A DNA stretch of 64,000 nucleotides from Gracilimonas mengyeensis (GCF_900182705.1 NZ_FXTP01000008.1:1-64000), one strand, 5' to 3'. Counted from the first letter of the stretch, positions 9,536 to 19,754 are shown. Numbers and translations: made by a program. Notes: a model not told the origin generated them from the sequence alone.

Positions 9536-9883
9536 ATGAAAACAACGTTTTTTACCCTTGTATTTGCACTGATATTCTCATCAACACTTTTTGCACAACA
9601 AACAGTGACGAATGAAAAGCATGAGCGTGTTCTAACTCATGTTTCACAAAATATCTTTGATGTTACATTCTTCGATAGTAATGGAGATATCGTGCAGGAA
9701 GGACAATATTGGAAAGAAGACAAGAAATTTAAGCCACATGGTACGTGGGTTTTATACGGTTACCAATCAAATGAAGTGGTTACCGTTGCAGAGTTTGATA
9801 AAGGAAAACAACTCTCTATCCAAACGACCATTGATGGTGAGTTAATCAGTGCAAATAAATCTTTGCTAACAGCGAAAAAATAA
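9536..9883 (+). CDS. Small secreted protein with MORN/YwqK-like repeats
   Basis: 115 residues. Cleavable signal peptide (MKTTFFTLVFALIFSSTLFAQQ), then short strands of the kind FFDSNGDIVQEGQYW and HGTWVLYG, which resemble the repeat of YwqK/MORN-2 proteins common in Bacteroidota. The secreted location is clear; the function is unknown. A good ribosome-binding site (GGAGAGG) lies just before the ATG. It is followed by a second small gene in the same direction. Confidence 0.7.
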   Translation: MKTTFFTLVFALIFSSTLFAQQTVTNEKHERVLTHVSQNIFDVTFFDSNGDIVQEGQYWKEDKKFKPHGTWVLYGYQSNEVVTVAEFDKGKQLSIQTTIDGELISANKSLLTAKK

Positions 9884-9947
9884 AGGCTGTTAGTTTTTTA
9901 ATTAATCAACAAAAAAATAGCACCAAATAAAATGAGGAGGTGCCGTT

Positions 9948-10103
9948 ATGAGAGCAAAATTATATGAGAAGTATTACAAATTAGGATTTGATCACTACAT
10001 CTTTAAAAACATCTTCGGGCTGAATAAACCCGACAGAAAAGTAAAACGATTTTATTACGCAGTAATGTTTACTGCGTTAATGATCGGCTTCCTGATTTCT
10101 TAA
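9948..10103 (+). CDS. Short membrane protein (51 residues), hypothetical
   Basis: Starts MRAKLYEKYYKLGFDHY behind a strong ribosome-binding site (GAGGAGG, six bases before the ATG). A basic segment follows (about 27-35) and the protein ends in one hydrophobic helix (VMFTALMIGFLIS). The strong Shine-Dalgarno and the basic-then-hydrophobic layout argue for a real small protein. The stop lies two bases from the stop of the convergent SDR gene. No family recognised. Confidence 0.6.
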   Translation: MRAKLYEKYYKLGFDHYIFKNIFGLNKPDRKVKRFYYAVMFTALMIGFLIS

Positions 10104-10105
10104 GA

Positions 10106-10963
10106 TCATGAACCGGGCTTCATGGCTTTGAAGATTTTTTTTAGTTTACTTCGTGGCATTAAACCGTCAATGAAGTTAAACTGACCAGCCTGAAGTCGCT
10201 CACCTCCATCAATGACCACACATTCTCCGGTCATATAAGATGAGAGGTCAGACATTAGAAATACAGCAAGGTTGGCGAGCTCTTCGGGCTCGCCAACTCT
10301 TTTTAAAGGCACTTTTTTGATAAATTCTTTTTCCATTTTCTCTTCAGGCACCAGTCGAGACCAAGCCCCTTCTGTTGGAAATGGTCCCGGAGCGATGGCA
10401 TTCAATCGTATCCCATATTCTGCCCACTCAAATGCCAGCGATTTGGTCATAGCCAATACCCCTGCCTTTCCACAAGCAGATGGCAACACAAACGCACACC
10501 CTGTTCCTTCGGCATAGGTGGTAACCATATTCAGGATATTTCCTTCTTTATCATTATCGATGAGGTAATTGCCGAATACATGGGTACAGTTAAAACTGCC
10601 ATGTAGCACAATATCCACTACCGCTTTAAACCCGCCTGGACTTAAATCTTCGGAAGCTGATAAGAAATTTCCTGCTGCATTATTCACCAAACCTTCAACT
10701 GACCCGAAATCTTCAATCATATGTTTAAACATCGATGTGACCCTATCATAATCCCGAACATCACACTGATAGTATCTTGCAACAGCTCCAGCCCGTTCTT
10801 TCTCAATTTCTTTCACTGCGTTCTGGAGTTTCTCCTCTGTACGACCACAAATGGCTACATCAGCTCCAGCCCTGGCAAAAGCCTTCGCCATTGCCAAACC
10901 AAGACCACTTCCGCCGCCGGTTATTAATATAGTTTTTTCAGATAGCGTGTCTTCTTTAAACAT
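10106..10963 (-). CDS. SDR oxidoreductase, 2,4-dienoyl-CoA reductase-like
   Basis: Short-chain dehydrogenase, probably reducing 2,4-dienoyl-CoA during oxidation of unsaturated fatty acids. The cofactor motif is TGGGSGLG and NNAAG is present. The usual YxxxK site reads SACGK, with Ser instead of Tyr, which is normal for the dienoyl-CoA reductase branch and not for fabG-type SDRs. GPFPTEGAWSRL is a family signature region. The start chosen (MFKEDTL) places the first strand a few residues in; a longer frame upstream adds 20 residues of unconvincing sequence. Last gene of the beta-oxidation operon, 63 bases after the thiolase. Confidence 0.82.
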   Translation of the reverse strand: MFKEDTLSEKTILITGGGSGLGLAMAKAFARAGADVAICGRTEEKLQNAVKEIEKERAGAVARYYQCDVRDYDRVTSMFKHMIEDFGSVEGLVNNAAGNFLSASEDLSPGGFKAVVDIVLHGSFNCTHVFGNYLIDNDKEGNILNMVTTYAEGTGCAFVLPSACGKAGVLAMTKSLAFEWAEYGIRLNAIAPGPFPTEGAWSRLVPEEKMEKEFIKKVPLKRVGEPEELANLAVFLMSDLSSYMTGECVVIDGGERLQAGQFNFIDGLMPRSKLKKIFKAMKPGS

Positions 10964-11026
10964 GATCGATGTTTGGATTGATAATTTATGAATGTTGATT
11001 GATGATTTGCTTGATGAACGCAATCA

Positions 11027-12214
11027 TTAACTCAGGTTTTCGAAGATTCCGGCTGCGCCCATTCCGCCGCCAATACACATAGTTACCAGGCCGTATTTGG
11101 ATTTTCGGGCGACCATTTCATGCAATATTTGGGTAGTTAGCTTGGCGCCGGTGCATCCAAGTGGATGTCCCATTGCGATTGCACCGCCATTTATGTTTGT
11201 AATATCCTCATCCAAATCCAGTTCCCGAATAACGGCCAACGACTGGGAGGCAAAAGCCTCGTTCAATTCAATCAAATCAATTTCTGAAAGCTTGACGCCC
11301 GTTTTATTCAATACTTTTGGAACTGCTTCTACCGGACCTATACCCATGATCTCAGGAGCAACCCCTGCAACCTGGAAGCCTACATAACGAGCCATAGGTT
11401 CCAGTCCCAGTTTCTTCACCATGGCTCCGCTCATCACCACTACACCTGCGGCAGCGTCATTCATTTGTGAAGAATTCCCTGCCGTCACGCTACCTCCATT
11501 CTTAAAAACAGGTCTCAGGCCTGATAAAGCTTCTACGGATGTATCCTTGCGAGGCCCTTCATCTTGTTTAAAAGTAAAGCTTTCTTCCTCTACTTCTCCC
11601 TCAGCCGTTATTTTCTTTTCTTTGACCTCTATCGGTGTGATCTGATCATCGAATTTACCTTCTTCCCAGGCCTTGATGGCACGCTGGTGGCTGCGATAGG
11701 CAAAGGCATCCTGATCTTGCCGGCTCACTCCATATTTATCTGCCACATTCTCTGCCGTGATCCCCATGCTTACATATACACCGGGCTTTTCATCCATAAG
11801 CTGTGGATTGGGCTGAACCGACATGCCGCCCATGGGCACCAAGCTCATAGATTCAACTCCCCCCGCGATAATAACATCCGCACTGCCGGCCATAATACGC
11901 TCGGCGGCCATCGCGATAGTTTGCAAGCCAGAGGAACAGAAACGATTTACGGTGACACCGGGAACAGCATCCGGCAAGCCCCCCAATAGGGCAATTTGCC
12001 GGGCTACGTTCAACCCCTGTGAAGCCTCGGGAAAGGCGCAACCCATAATGACATCTTCAACCTGTTCAGGCTCCAGTCCCTGCGTTCTGCTTAAAAGATC
12101 TTTCACCACGGCCCCACCCATTGAATCGGGACGAGTAAAGCGGAGCGATCCCTTGTTAGCTTTTCCACACGCGGTTCTTGCTGCTGCTACAATATATGCT
12201 TCTCGATCATTCAT
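11027..12214 (-). CDS. fadA: Acetyl-CoA acyltransferase (3-ketoacyl-CoA thiolase)
   Basis: Thiolase of 395 residues that cleaves 3-ketoacyl-CoA to acetyl-CoA and a shortened acyl-CoA. The nucleophilic Cys is in NRFCSSGLQ (about residue 92), and the C-terminal signatures are [16 protein letters not shown] and [10 protein letters not shown]. It sits 19 bases after the FadN-type gene. Together they carry hydration, dehydrogenation and thiolysis, which fixes the degradative rather than biosynthetic role. Confidence 0.93.
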   Translation of the reverse strand: MNDREAYIVAAARTACGKANKGSLRFTRPDSMGGAVVKDLLSRTQGLEPEQVEDVIMGCAFPEASQGLNVARQIALLGGLPDAVPGVTVNRFCSSGLQTIAMAAERIMAGSADVIIAGGVESMSLVPMGGMSVQPNPQLMDEKPGVYVSMGITAENVADKYGVSRQDQDAFAYRSHQRAIKAWEEGKFDDQITPIEVKEKKITAEGEVEEESFTFKQDEGPRKDTSVEALSGLRPVFKNGGSVTAGNSSQMNDAAAGVVVMSGAMVKKLGLEPMARYVGFQVAGVAPEIMGIGPVEAVPKVLNKTGVKLSEIDLIELNEAFASQSLAVIRELDLDEDITNINGGAIAMGHPLGCTGAKLTTQILHEMVARKSKYGLVTMCIGGGMGAAGIFENLS

Positions 12215-12233
12215 AATCTTTAATCTTGAATTT

Positions 12234-14573
12234 TTAATTCCTTAGCGGTTTTCCCTTTTTCAACATATGCTCCATCCGATCCAGGGTGCGCTCGTCCTGC
12301 AGGCATTCCAGGATAGCTTCACGCTCCAACTTCAGCAGGTATGATTCGGGCACTTCCTGTGCTTCGCTTAAATCTCCCCCTGCCAATACGTAAGCCACTC
12401 GTTCTGCAACCACTTTATCATAATCCGTGATATAATTGCCTTCGTGCATCACATGCAACATAAGCTTCATAGCGGCCAGCGCTGTTTTGCCCAATACCTT
12501 GATCGATGTTTCAGCAGGCGACCGGTAACCGGCATGCACCAGGTTAAGCGCCTCTTGCTTGGCTGTTTTAATAAGCAGATCCCGGTTCATCACGATCGTA
12601 TCTGAAGGCCGCAAGTACCCCAATTCTTTAGCAAGATGAGCACTTTCCGAAACCTTGGCCATACCAATGGTTTTGAACACTTCCCGGATGAAGGGCAATG
12701 GATCGGCCTCTCCCTCTAATTTATTCATGGCTCGTCGCAACAATTCTGTGGTACCACCTCCGGCTGGAATCAATCCAACTCCTATCTCAACCAGTCCCAT
12801 GTAGGTTTCGTGATGGGCTACCACTTTATCTGAATACAGGCAAAATTCAACGCCTCCGCCCAGGGTTTTGCCAAAGGGAGCTGCGACCACAGGAAAAGGA
12901 GCATAGCGCAAAGCAACCGCTGTTTTCTGAAAGTTGTTGACGGCATCCACCACACTATCCCAGTCATCGTTCTGTTTGGCAACCAGTGCTTCTTTTAAAT
13001 TGGCTCCAAAGGCAAAATTATCGCCATCGTGACTGATCACCAAGGCTTGAAAATCGTGCTTTACCTTATCAAGGGCTTTATACAGAGATTGAACCAACTC
13101 TCCACCTAAAGTTGCATTTTTAGTTTTAAACTCAAACAAAGCCACCCCGTCTTCCATATCATGCAGGGCTACACTGTCATTTTCGATAACGGGTACATTT
13201 TGTTTTCTCAGGTGCGATACTTTTAACTCGCCTTCGGCTTCTGGAGGAATATCCACCATGGTTTTAGAGCCTGGATGATATACCTCACCATCATCATAAA
13301 AAGAGTGGATTCCCGCATCCAGCATTTCCGTAATCAAAGGCGGCACCTCTTTGCCTTCTTTCTGAATTCGCTCGGCGGTTTCTTTAACTCCCAAAGCATC
13401 CCAACGCTCAAAAGGCCCCATTTCCCAATTGAAACCCCATTGCATGGCACGGTCAATAGAAAGGGGAGAATCGGTTATCTCAGGGATGCGGTTGGCTGCA
13501 TACATCAACAAATCACGCTGCACATTCCAAAGAAAATCCCCAATTTTCCCATCCGAGTTTACCAAAAACTTCAGCCTTTTGGAGGTATCTTTAATCTTCC
13601 GGGCATCCTCCAACACCGGATCTTCCAGCGTCTGTTGGGATTCATACTCCATGCTTTCCGGATTGATCACCAGGTATTCGCCATCCTGTTTACTGTAAAA
13701 ACCTTTGCCGGCTTTATTGCCAATCATTCCGTTCTCTACCATCTCTTCAAATTTATCCGGCAGATTGAAAGTTTCCTGCATCTCGTCATCAGGAATAGAG
13801 GGGTAGAGGTTTTTAGCCACATGATTGGTTACATCGAGCCCCGCCATGTCGGCCGTCCTAAAGGTTGCGGCTTTGGAATAGCCGGAAATGGTACCGGTAA
13901 GCAGGTCAATATCTTCAGCCCGGAAATCACCATAAAAGAAATAGGGCATAATATTAGCGATGGAAAAAATACCCACCCTGTTGGCAATAAAGTTGGGCGT
14001 GTCATTACAGATCACCACGCCTTTGCCTAATACCTGCTCACAAAAACGGCGCATATATTGGCTCACATCACTTGCCGTAGAATCGGTGGGTATTACTTCC
14101 AACAACTTCATGTAACGGGGAGGATTGAAGAAGTGGGTCCCAAGAAAATGGGTTTTAAACTCCTCACTGCAATCTTCCCCAATCTCTGAGATTGGCAGTC
14201 CGGAAGTATTCGAACTGACAATGGTTTTGGGTTTACGAATCTTGTCGATGCGGGCCATCATGTCTTTTTTGATGTCCATTTTTTCGACAATGACCTCGCA
14301 AATCCAGTCTGCCTCTTTCAGTAAATCAAAATCGTCCTCAAAATTACCAACTTGTATTCGATCTTTGAAAGCAGGCTTCGCAAAAGGCGCCGGATTCATC
14401 TTTGATGCTTTTTGCAGGCTTTCTTCAGCTGTTTTATTTGGACGGTCGGGATCATCGCTCTTCAGGTCCAGTAATATCACATCCAGCCCCGCATTTACGC
14501 AATGGGCTGCTATTTGACTGCCCATCACCCCAGAACCTAATACCGCAACTTTTCTGATCGAATACTTTTTCAT
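12234..14573 (-). CDS. fadN: 3-hydroxyacyl-CoA dehydrogenase/enoyl-CoA hydratase (FadN type)
   Basis: Bifunctional beta-oxidation enzyme of 779 residues with the dehydrogenase first and the hydratase last, the order of Bacillus FadN rather than E. coli FadB/FadJ. The dehydrogenase has VLGSGVMGSQIAAHC at the N-terminus and a HFFNPPRYMKLLEVIP signature. A second dehydrogenase-C-like domain follows (about 300-430). The crotonase domain (about 470-680) has FAFGANLKE and GGGVEFCLYSDKVVAH. The fatty-acid context (ligase upstream, thiolase downstream) is complete except for an acyl-CoA dehydrogenase, which is not in the window. Confidence 0.92.
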   Translation of the reverse strand: MKKYSIRKVAVLGSGVMGSQIAAHCVNAGLDVILLDLKSDDPDRPNKTAEESLQKASKMNPAPFAKPAFKDRIQVGNFEDDFDLLKEADWICEVIVEKMDIKKDMMARIDKIRKPKTIVSSNTSGLPISEIGEDCSEEFKTHFLGTHFFNPPRYMKLLEVIPTDSTASDVSQYMRRFCEQVLGKGVVICNDTPNFIANRVGIFSIANIMPYFFYGDFRAEDIDLLTGTISGYSKAATFRTADMAGLDVTNHVAKNLYPSIPDDEMQETFNLPDKFEEMVENGMIGNKAGKGFYSKQDGEYLVINPESMEYESQQTLEDPVLEDARKIKDTSKRLKFLVNSDGKIGDFLWNVQRDLLMYAANRIPEITDSPLSIDRAMQWGFNWEMGPFERWDALGVKETAERIQKEGKEVPPLITEMLDAGIHSFYDDGEVYHPGSKTMVDIPPEAEGELKVSHLRKQNVPVIENDSVALHDMEDGVALFEFKTKNATLGGELVQSLYKALDKVKHDFQALVISHDGDNFAFGANLKEALVAKQNDDWDSVVDAVNNFQKTAVALRYAPFPVVAAPFGKTLGGGVEFCLYSDKVVAHHETYMGLVEIGVGLIPAGGGTTELLRRAMNKLEGEADPLPFIREVFKTIGMAKVSESAHLAKELGYLRPSDTIVMNRDLLIKTAKQEALNLVHAGYRSPAETSIKVLGKTALAAMKLMLHVMHEGNYITDYDKVVAERVAYVLAGGDLSEAQEVPESYLLKLEREAILECLQDERTLDRMEHMLKKGKPLRN

Positions 14574-14666
14574 AATCTTATCCTCTGATTTTCTTTAACC
14601 GCTAAGACACAAAAGAGCGCGCAACATATTTTTGTACTATTGCACTACTAGCATATTCGCGGTTTG

Positions 14667-16451
14667 TTAATCTTCATCTGCATAGATGGAGTCAATCTCT
14701 TCCTTATATTTTTCGTTGACGACATTCCGCTTCACTTTAAGCGTGGGTGTAATCTCCCCATCCTCAATGGAAAATTGTTCTTCTAACAATTTGAACTTCT
14801 TGACCTTCTCCCATTTTGACAGCTCTGCATTTACCTTATCCACTTCTTTCTGAATGCGTTTGATCACATATTCATTTTCAGTGGGGTTTTCTTCTGGAAA
14901 TTTATGATGCGTGGTTTCAAACCGTTTTCTCATATTCTCCCAGTTGGGCACAATCAGTGCGCCACAAAATTTATGCTCATTACCTACCACTACGGCCTGT
15001 TCAATAAAACCGCTGTTCACCAGTGCATTTTCAATGGGTTGAGGCGCCACATATTTCCCGGTCGATAGCTTAAACAGCGATTTTTTACGATCCGTAACAA
15101 ACAACCATCCATCCTCATCAAGGTGACCAATATCTCCGGTATGAAACCAGCCGTCTTCATCAATGGCCTCATCTGTTTTCTCGGGCATTTCATAATAGCC
15201 CTTCATGATATTCGGGCCTTTAGCCAGGATTTCCCCGTCTTCTGCGATTTTGATTTCAACATCCGCAATTGGCTTACCTGAAGAGCCAATCCGAAGCTCT
15301 CCAATAGGAGGGCCGGTAAGCACCGGAGAAGTTTCTGTAAGGCCATAACCCAGTCCGCAGTAAATACCGATACCATTGATAAACCGAGCAATGTTAGGTG
15401 ATAAGGCGGCTCCGCCCACATTAAACCCAACCATACGGCCACCAAACAGTTCTCGAATTTTGGAATACACCAACATATCGGCAATTTTCCACTTCCATTT
15501 TGCAGGAGGATTTTCGGGATCATAATTTTCTGCAAGATGCACGGCCCAGTAGTAGAGCTGCTTCTTAATCCCACTCATTTCCTGTCCCTTAACTTTAATG
15601 CCTGTCACAATTTTCTCGAGCAAACGAGGAACCGTAACCAGGTAAATGGGTTTTATAGAAGCAAAATCATCACGTATACTTTCTACTTCTTCAATATAAT
15701 ATGGCGGCACCCCACAGTGGGCGTAAATATAGGAGGCTGTCCGTTCAAACATGTGTGCCAGCGGCAGGTAAGATATCACCTTGGGTGTTTCGTAATCTTC
15801 TGGCTCAAAGGGGAACAATTCATAGGCCCGCAGAGCATTACCGGCAATATTATCGTGCGTGAGCATTACACCTTTGGGTACGCCGGTAGTTCCCGAGGTA
15901 TAAATCAGGGTAGCTAAATCATCAGGCTCAACTTGGTTCCGCATTTTTTCAAATAAAGTGGGTTCTTCTTCTCCCTTCTTAACACCCATTTCTAATACAT
16001 CTTCAAAGGTGCGTAACTTTCCATGATTTGAACCGAGAATGGAGATAATAGTTTCCACGCTTTCAATCTCTTTAATCAAAGGCTTGGTTTCGGAGAAAAC
16101 CTCATCATCAGAAACAAAGTGAATCTTAGCTCCTGAATTCTCCAATATGTACTTAATCTGCTCGCCCGGTTGGGTAGTGTATATAGGCACCAATACCGCA
16201 CCCAATGAAAGCACCGCTTGGTCAATTACCATCCACTCGGTTGAGTTTTCTGCATGAAGCGATACCTTATCGCCTTTACGAACCCCCAGTTCATATAATC
16301 CAAGAGCTAAATCCTGAACCATCTGTTCAAAATCCTGAAGCGAGGTCTCAATCCATTCTCCATCTCGCTTTACGGCTGAAAATATCCCGGTTTCATTTTT
16401 CTGCATACCTTCAGAAACCAGAGATAAAATTGTAGTTGGTTCGTACTTCAT
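14667..16451 (-). CDS. fadD: Long-chain fatty acid-CoA ligase
   Basis: AMP-forming acyl-CoA synthetase, 594 residues, first gene of the fatty-acid operon; it activates fatty acids for oxidation. Motifs: the P-loop YTSGTTGVPKG, GYGLTETSP, and WFHTGDIGHLDEDGW followed by DRKKSLFKLSTGKY. The C-terminal region is of the long-chain (FAA1/FadD15-like) kind, with a long helix-rich end. The start MKYEPTT is the first ATG. It is divergent from the thioesterase across 280 bases in which I see no clear operator. Confidence 0.93.
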   Translation of the reverse strand: MKYEPTTILSLVSEGMQKNETGIFSAVKRDGEWIETSLQDFEQMVQDLALGLYELGVRKGDKVSLHAENSTEWMVIDQAVLSLGAVLVPIYTTQPGEQIKYILENSGAKIHFVSDDEVFSETKPLIKEIESVETIISILGSNHGKLRTFEDVLEMGVKKGEEEPTLFEKMRNQVEPDDLATLIYTSGTTGVPKGVMLTHDNIAGNALRAYELFPFEPEDYETPKVISYLPLAHMFERTASYIYAHCGVPPYYIEEVESIRDDFASIKPIYLVTVPRLLEKIVTGIKVKGQEMSGIKKQLYYWAVHLAENYDPENPPAKWKWKIADMLVYSKIRELFGGRMVGFNVGGAALSPNIARFINGIGIYCGLGYGLTETSPVLTGPPIGELRIGSSGKPIADVEIKIAEDGEILAKGPNIMKGYYEMPEKTDEAIDEDGWFHTGDIGHLDEDGWLFVTDRKKSLFKLSTGKYVAPQPIENALVNSGFIEQAVVVGNEHKFCGALIVPNWENMRKRFETTHHKFPEENPTENEYVIKRIQKEVDKVNAELSKWEKVKKFKLLEEQFSIEDGEITPTLKVKRNVVNEKYKEEIDSIYADED

Positions 16452-16731
16452 AATATTTCCCTATTATGATTTATGAGAGTTTCGGATATTTTTGAGCCTG
16501 ATTTTTATATCACAAGGCACTATCCACTTTTATATCTAATTTGAGAGGATGATATTATCCATAAAGCGTTCATCTGTTACTTTCGATACCAGAACAAATC
16601 AAGCTTTTAGCATCGCAGCAAAATTATCTTCATACCAACCTCAAAGCAATCTTACTTTCATTAAAATACTGAAAGCGATTCCACCCTTTATTTTAACAAC
16701 TTAACACCGTTAATCAAACTGTAATTTTTTT

Positions 16732-17166
16732 ATGTTTATTGAGGAAAGTCTAAAATCCAAAGCCGAAGCCTATTTCAATTTTTCTCACAAGCACATGGGA
16801 CATGCTTTGGGAATTGAATTTACCCATATAGCTAAGAATAAGTTAACGGCTATCATGCCTGTAAATGAAAATTCCGTTCAACCTTTTGGGATACTGCATG
16901 GGGGCGCTTCGGTGGCCCTGGCCGAAACGTTGTGCTCTGTAGGTGGTTGGTTTTTACTGGATGACAATGAGAAAACAGTGGTGGGCGTTGAGATCAATGC
17001 CAATCATATCCGGTCGGTTAAAATGGGGGGAACCGTTACTGCAACGGCCAAACCGGTTCATGCGGGCCGTAAAATTCAGGTATGGGAGTGTGAAATCAGG
17101 GATGAAAAAGAGAAGCTCGTATGCTCTTCACGGTGTACTTTGGCGGTTATAAAGGCTGGAAAATAA
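16732..17166 (+). CDS. PaaI/YdiI-type hotdog thioesterase
   Basis: Hotdog-fold acyl-CoA thioesterase of 144 residues. The motif QPFGILHGGASVALAET contains the family HGG with the catalytic acid two turns on (Glu in AET). The substrate may be an aryl- or acyl-CoA. Its position, divergent from a beta-oxidation operon, suggests it frees CoA from excess acyl-CoA, but this is inference. Confidence 0.87.
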   Translation: MFIEESLKSKAEAYFNFSHKHMGHALGIEFTHIAKNKLTAIMPVNENSVQPFGILHGGASVALAETLCSVGGWFLLDDNEKTVVGVEINANHIRSVKMGGTVTATAKPVHAGRKIQVWECEIRDEKEKLVCSSRCTLAVIKAGK

Positions 17167-17278
17167 GCCTGAACACCTGCCAAGCCACTCTTACACATTT
17201 ACCGCTACTTGAACACATCGCGAGAGCACGTTTTATTTGTTGATCAAAAGTAGCACCCCGAAAACCCAATCTGTTTTA

Positions 17279-17320
17279 TAAAAAAAAAGATGCAGCTGTA
17301 TAACTTCTCCAGCTACATCT
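17279..17320 (-). terminator. Terminator closing the exporter operon region
   Basis: On the minus strand AGATGTAGCTG (17320-17310) and CAGCTGCATCT (17298-17288) form an 11-base stem with one G-T pair, followed by nine T. It lies about 245 bases beyond the exporter stop, an unusually long distance, so a small transcript may occupy the gap. Confidence 0.8.
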
Positions 17321-17541
17321 CTCAGATATGAAATTGAATAAAGGCTACCGAGAACCCGGTATCATATCATCAATGTAGCTTCTGCTACCAAGCTGTAATG
17401 CCAAATGAAGTTACCCCAAATGACCCTTATTGATGTATGCGAATTCTCTTGCGACAGTACTGTTTGAAATTCAGAGTCCTGCCTGTTGAAATAAAAACTT
17501 ACCTGTAAGTTAGGATATCCACAAAATTTTACAACTGACTT

Positions 17542-17557
17542 TAATCCCCCATTTGTG
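17542..17557 (-). promoter_or_regulatory. Peptide-locus upstream motif, copy 5 (no gene downstream)
   Basis: TAATCCCCCATTTGTG on the + strand matches the motif found upstream of the peptide genes (12 of 16 against copy 1). It lies just past the exporter stop codon. Downstream on the minus strand there is only the 230-base gap ending in a terminator. Confidence 0.4.
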
Positions 17558-17564
17558 CTTTTTC

Positions 17565-19754
17565 TTAAATAGAAATATCAGCTAAAGATGCTGAAAACAA
17601 GTTCTCCTGATGTACCAATTCTTGCGGTGCCCCTTGAGAGGTTATTTTTCCTTTTTCGATGATATAAATCCTGTTAGCAAGCTTGGCGCTTTGCACACGA
17701 TGTGTCACTAAAATAATGCCCATTTCCTCTCTCCTTTTCATGAGCATTTTCAGCATCTCTTGTTCTGTATCCCGGTCCATGGCAGAAGTAGCCTCATCCA
17801 GTAATAATAAATCCGGTTTTTGATAGAGTGCCCTTGCAAGGGCTACTAATTGTTGCTGCCCCCCCGATATATTCACTCCTTCTTCGCCCAGCAACGTACC
17901 ATATTGTTGCGGAAAGTTTTCGAAATACTTACTAAAACCAAACTCTTTGCAGAATGCCACTACCTTTTCGGCATCTTCTGCATTGCCCAGGCAGATATTA
18001 TCCAATAAACTACCGTTGAATATTTTAACTTGTTGGGAAACTGCCGCCATGTGACCTCTCCAGGATTCCAACGACAGGTCTTCCATCTCAAGACCGTTAT
18101 TGGCAATTATTTTCCCTTGTTCAGGCTTATAAAATCGCTGTAAAATTTGCAGCAAGGTAGTTTTACCGCAACCACTTTCTCCCAGTAAAGCTATCATTTC
18201 TCCCTTTTCAACACTAAAAGTTACGTTCTGTAATAACTGGGAGCGGCCCGGAAAACGGAAGGAAAGACCTTTCACTTCAAGGCGGTTAAATTCTTTAAGT
18301 GATTGTACTTCTTCTTTGATTTCTCCTTCAGGATCCAGAGAAGTAAATTCATACATGCGATCGAAAGCAACCCTCGCTTCCTGTATTTGTATGTTGGTAA
18401 GCGCCAGCCGGTTGGCCGATGGCATAAGCTGATTGGTCATTTGAAAAACGGCTACCAGCACGCCAATCATAATATCTCCGCTTAGCACCAGCATGGCGCC
18501 AAAAAGCAGTACGCAAACGGTGAATACCACTTCTATAATATTGGCCCAAAAGCTAAAATGAATGCCAATTTTACCTAGATCAAAAATCTGATCCTGGAAA
18601 AACCCATATACCGTTTTCGTAAGGTTGGAAAAGAATGACTGCCGGTTTCCTGTTTTGATAGTGGCTATGCCCTGAATAGTATCCACATAATTGCTTTCAT
18701 TGGCAGAATGCGCCGCCATCACCTTCTTCTGTCCATCCAGAATAGAATCATGAAAATACCAGGTGAGCAGGAAGTACAAAGGTACACTGAGTAACACAAA
18801 ACCACCCAATAAGCCCGAATGGTAAAAAATGTATCCGGACGCGACTATTATCATCAGCACATCAATCATCACATCTGCAAAAAGATAGGTCACCGTTTGC
18901 TGCAGCCTTCGGGTATCGTTCATGCGGGCAATCAAATCCCCGGTTTTTCGGTTGAAAAAAAAAGGCACGGGCAGTTGCAGAAGAGCATCGTAAAAGTTAT
19001 TGATTACGCGGTTGTTAAAGTCCCGGCTTTGGCGAATCAAAAATAGCCGGCGAATGTAAATCAATCCGCTTTGAGCCAGCAGCAAAAAACCCAAAAAAGC
19101 CACCCCAATAAATAGACGGGTAACATCCCGGTCTGGTAAAATATCATCAATCAAAGTTTGGGAAAATATAGCTGTTGACAGGCTCAAAGCGGTAATAAAA
19201 ATACCCAGCGCCAAAGCCAGCCCCAATATTTGAACATCTTCTTTTACCAATCGCTTAATCCAATTCCAGCGATCCTTATCCCTTTCCCTTTTTACTACCA
19301 GCTGCTCTGTAGGCTTTAACACTAGCAGCGCCTTGCTTTGCCACTGTTCTTGTAGTTTCTCTTCCGGCATCCACTGGACGGTACCTTCAGCCGGATCCCC
19401 AATTAGCAGCTGATTCCCTTCACAACCATAATACACCACATAATGCTGAAGTCTTTTATCTTTTACGATGTGAAGTATGGCAGGGTGTTCCAACTTCTTC
19501 AGGTTTTCAAGGTCGCCCTCAAAAGCCTGCGCATCCAGGCCAATCTCGCCGGCCGCCTGATATAACCCCAATAAAGTAGTACCCTGCTGGTTAGTTCCGC
19601 TCATTTCGCGCAGCCTTTCCAGCTTGGCCTCACTATCATAAAAGTGCATAACGGAAGCAAGGCATGCTACGCCACAATCAGACTGGTCTTTTTGCCTCAC
19701 AAAGCCTTTATCTGCTTGTTTATGAATAGATGAAATCGTGCTGTTATCTGCCAT
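17565..19754 (-). CDS. Peptidase C39-containing ABC transporter (bacteriocin processing/export)
   Basis: PCAT-type exporter, 729 residues: it cleaves double-glycine leaders and exports the freed peptide. The N-terminal C39 protease has Cys27 in QSDCGVACL, a catalytic His in LQHYVVYYG and Asp in GDPAEG. Six membrane helices follow (about 165-450). The ATPase domain has Walker A GESGCGKTT, signature NISGGQQQ, Walker B LLLLDEATSAMD and a switch His in THRVQSA. Natural substrates are at hand: three precursors with matching leaders at 21.4, 23.6 and 24.7 kb. No HlyD-type accessory protein or outer-membrane channel is in the window, so passage across the outer membrane is unexplained. Confidence 0.93.
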   Translation of the reverse strand: MADNSTISSIHKQADKGFVRQKDQSDCGVACLASVMHFYDSEAKLERLREMSGTNQQGTTLLGLYQAAGEIGLDAQAFEGDLENLKKLEHPAILHIVKDKRLQHYVVYYGCEGNQLLIGDPAEGTVQWMPEEKLQEQWQSKALLVLKPTEQLVVKRERDKDRWNWIKRLVKEDVQILGLALALGIFITALSLSTAIFSQTLIDDILPDRDVTRLFIGVAFLGFLLLAQSGLIYIRRLFLIRQSRDFNNRVINNFYDALLQLPVPFFFNRKTGDLIARMNDTRRLQQTVTYLFADVMIDVLMIIVASGYIFYHSGLLGGFVLLSVPLYFLLTWYFHDSILDGQKKVMAAHSANESNYVDTIQGIATIKTGNRQSFFSNLTKTVYGFFQDQIFDLGKIGIHFSFWANIIEVVFTVCVLLFGAMLVLSGDIMIGVLVAVFQMTNQLMPSANRLALTNIQIQEARVAFDRMYEFTSLDPEGEIKEEVQSLKEFNRLEVKGLSFRFPGRSQLLQNVTFSVEKGEMIALLGESGCGKTTLLQILQRFYKPEQGKIIANNGLEMEDLSLESWRGHMAAVSQQVKIFNGSLLDNICLGNAEDAEKVVAFCKEFGFSKYFENFPQQYGTLLGEEGVNISGGQQQLVALARALYQKPDLLLLDEATSAMDRDTEQEMLKMLMKRREEMGIILVTHRVQSAKLANRIYIIEKGKITSQGAPQELVHQENLFSASLADISI

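Noticed and set aside
17365-17560. Stop-free frame of about 63 codons on the minus strand after the exporter gene
   Set aside because: It has no in-frame start near its beginning and no recognisable protein features; chance in AT-rich DNA is enough.
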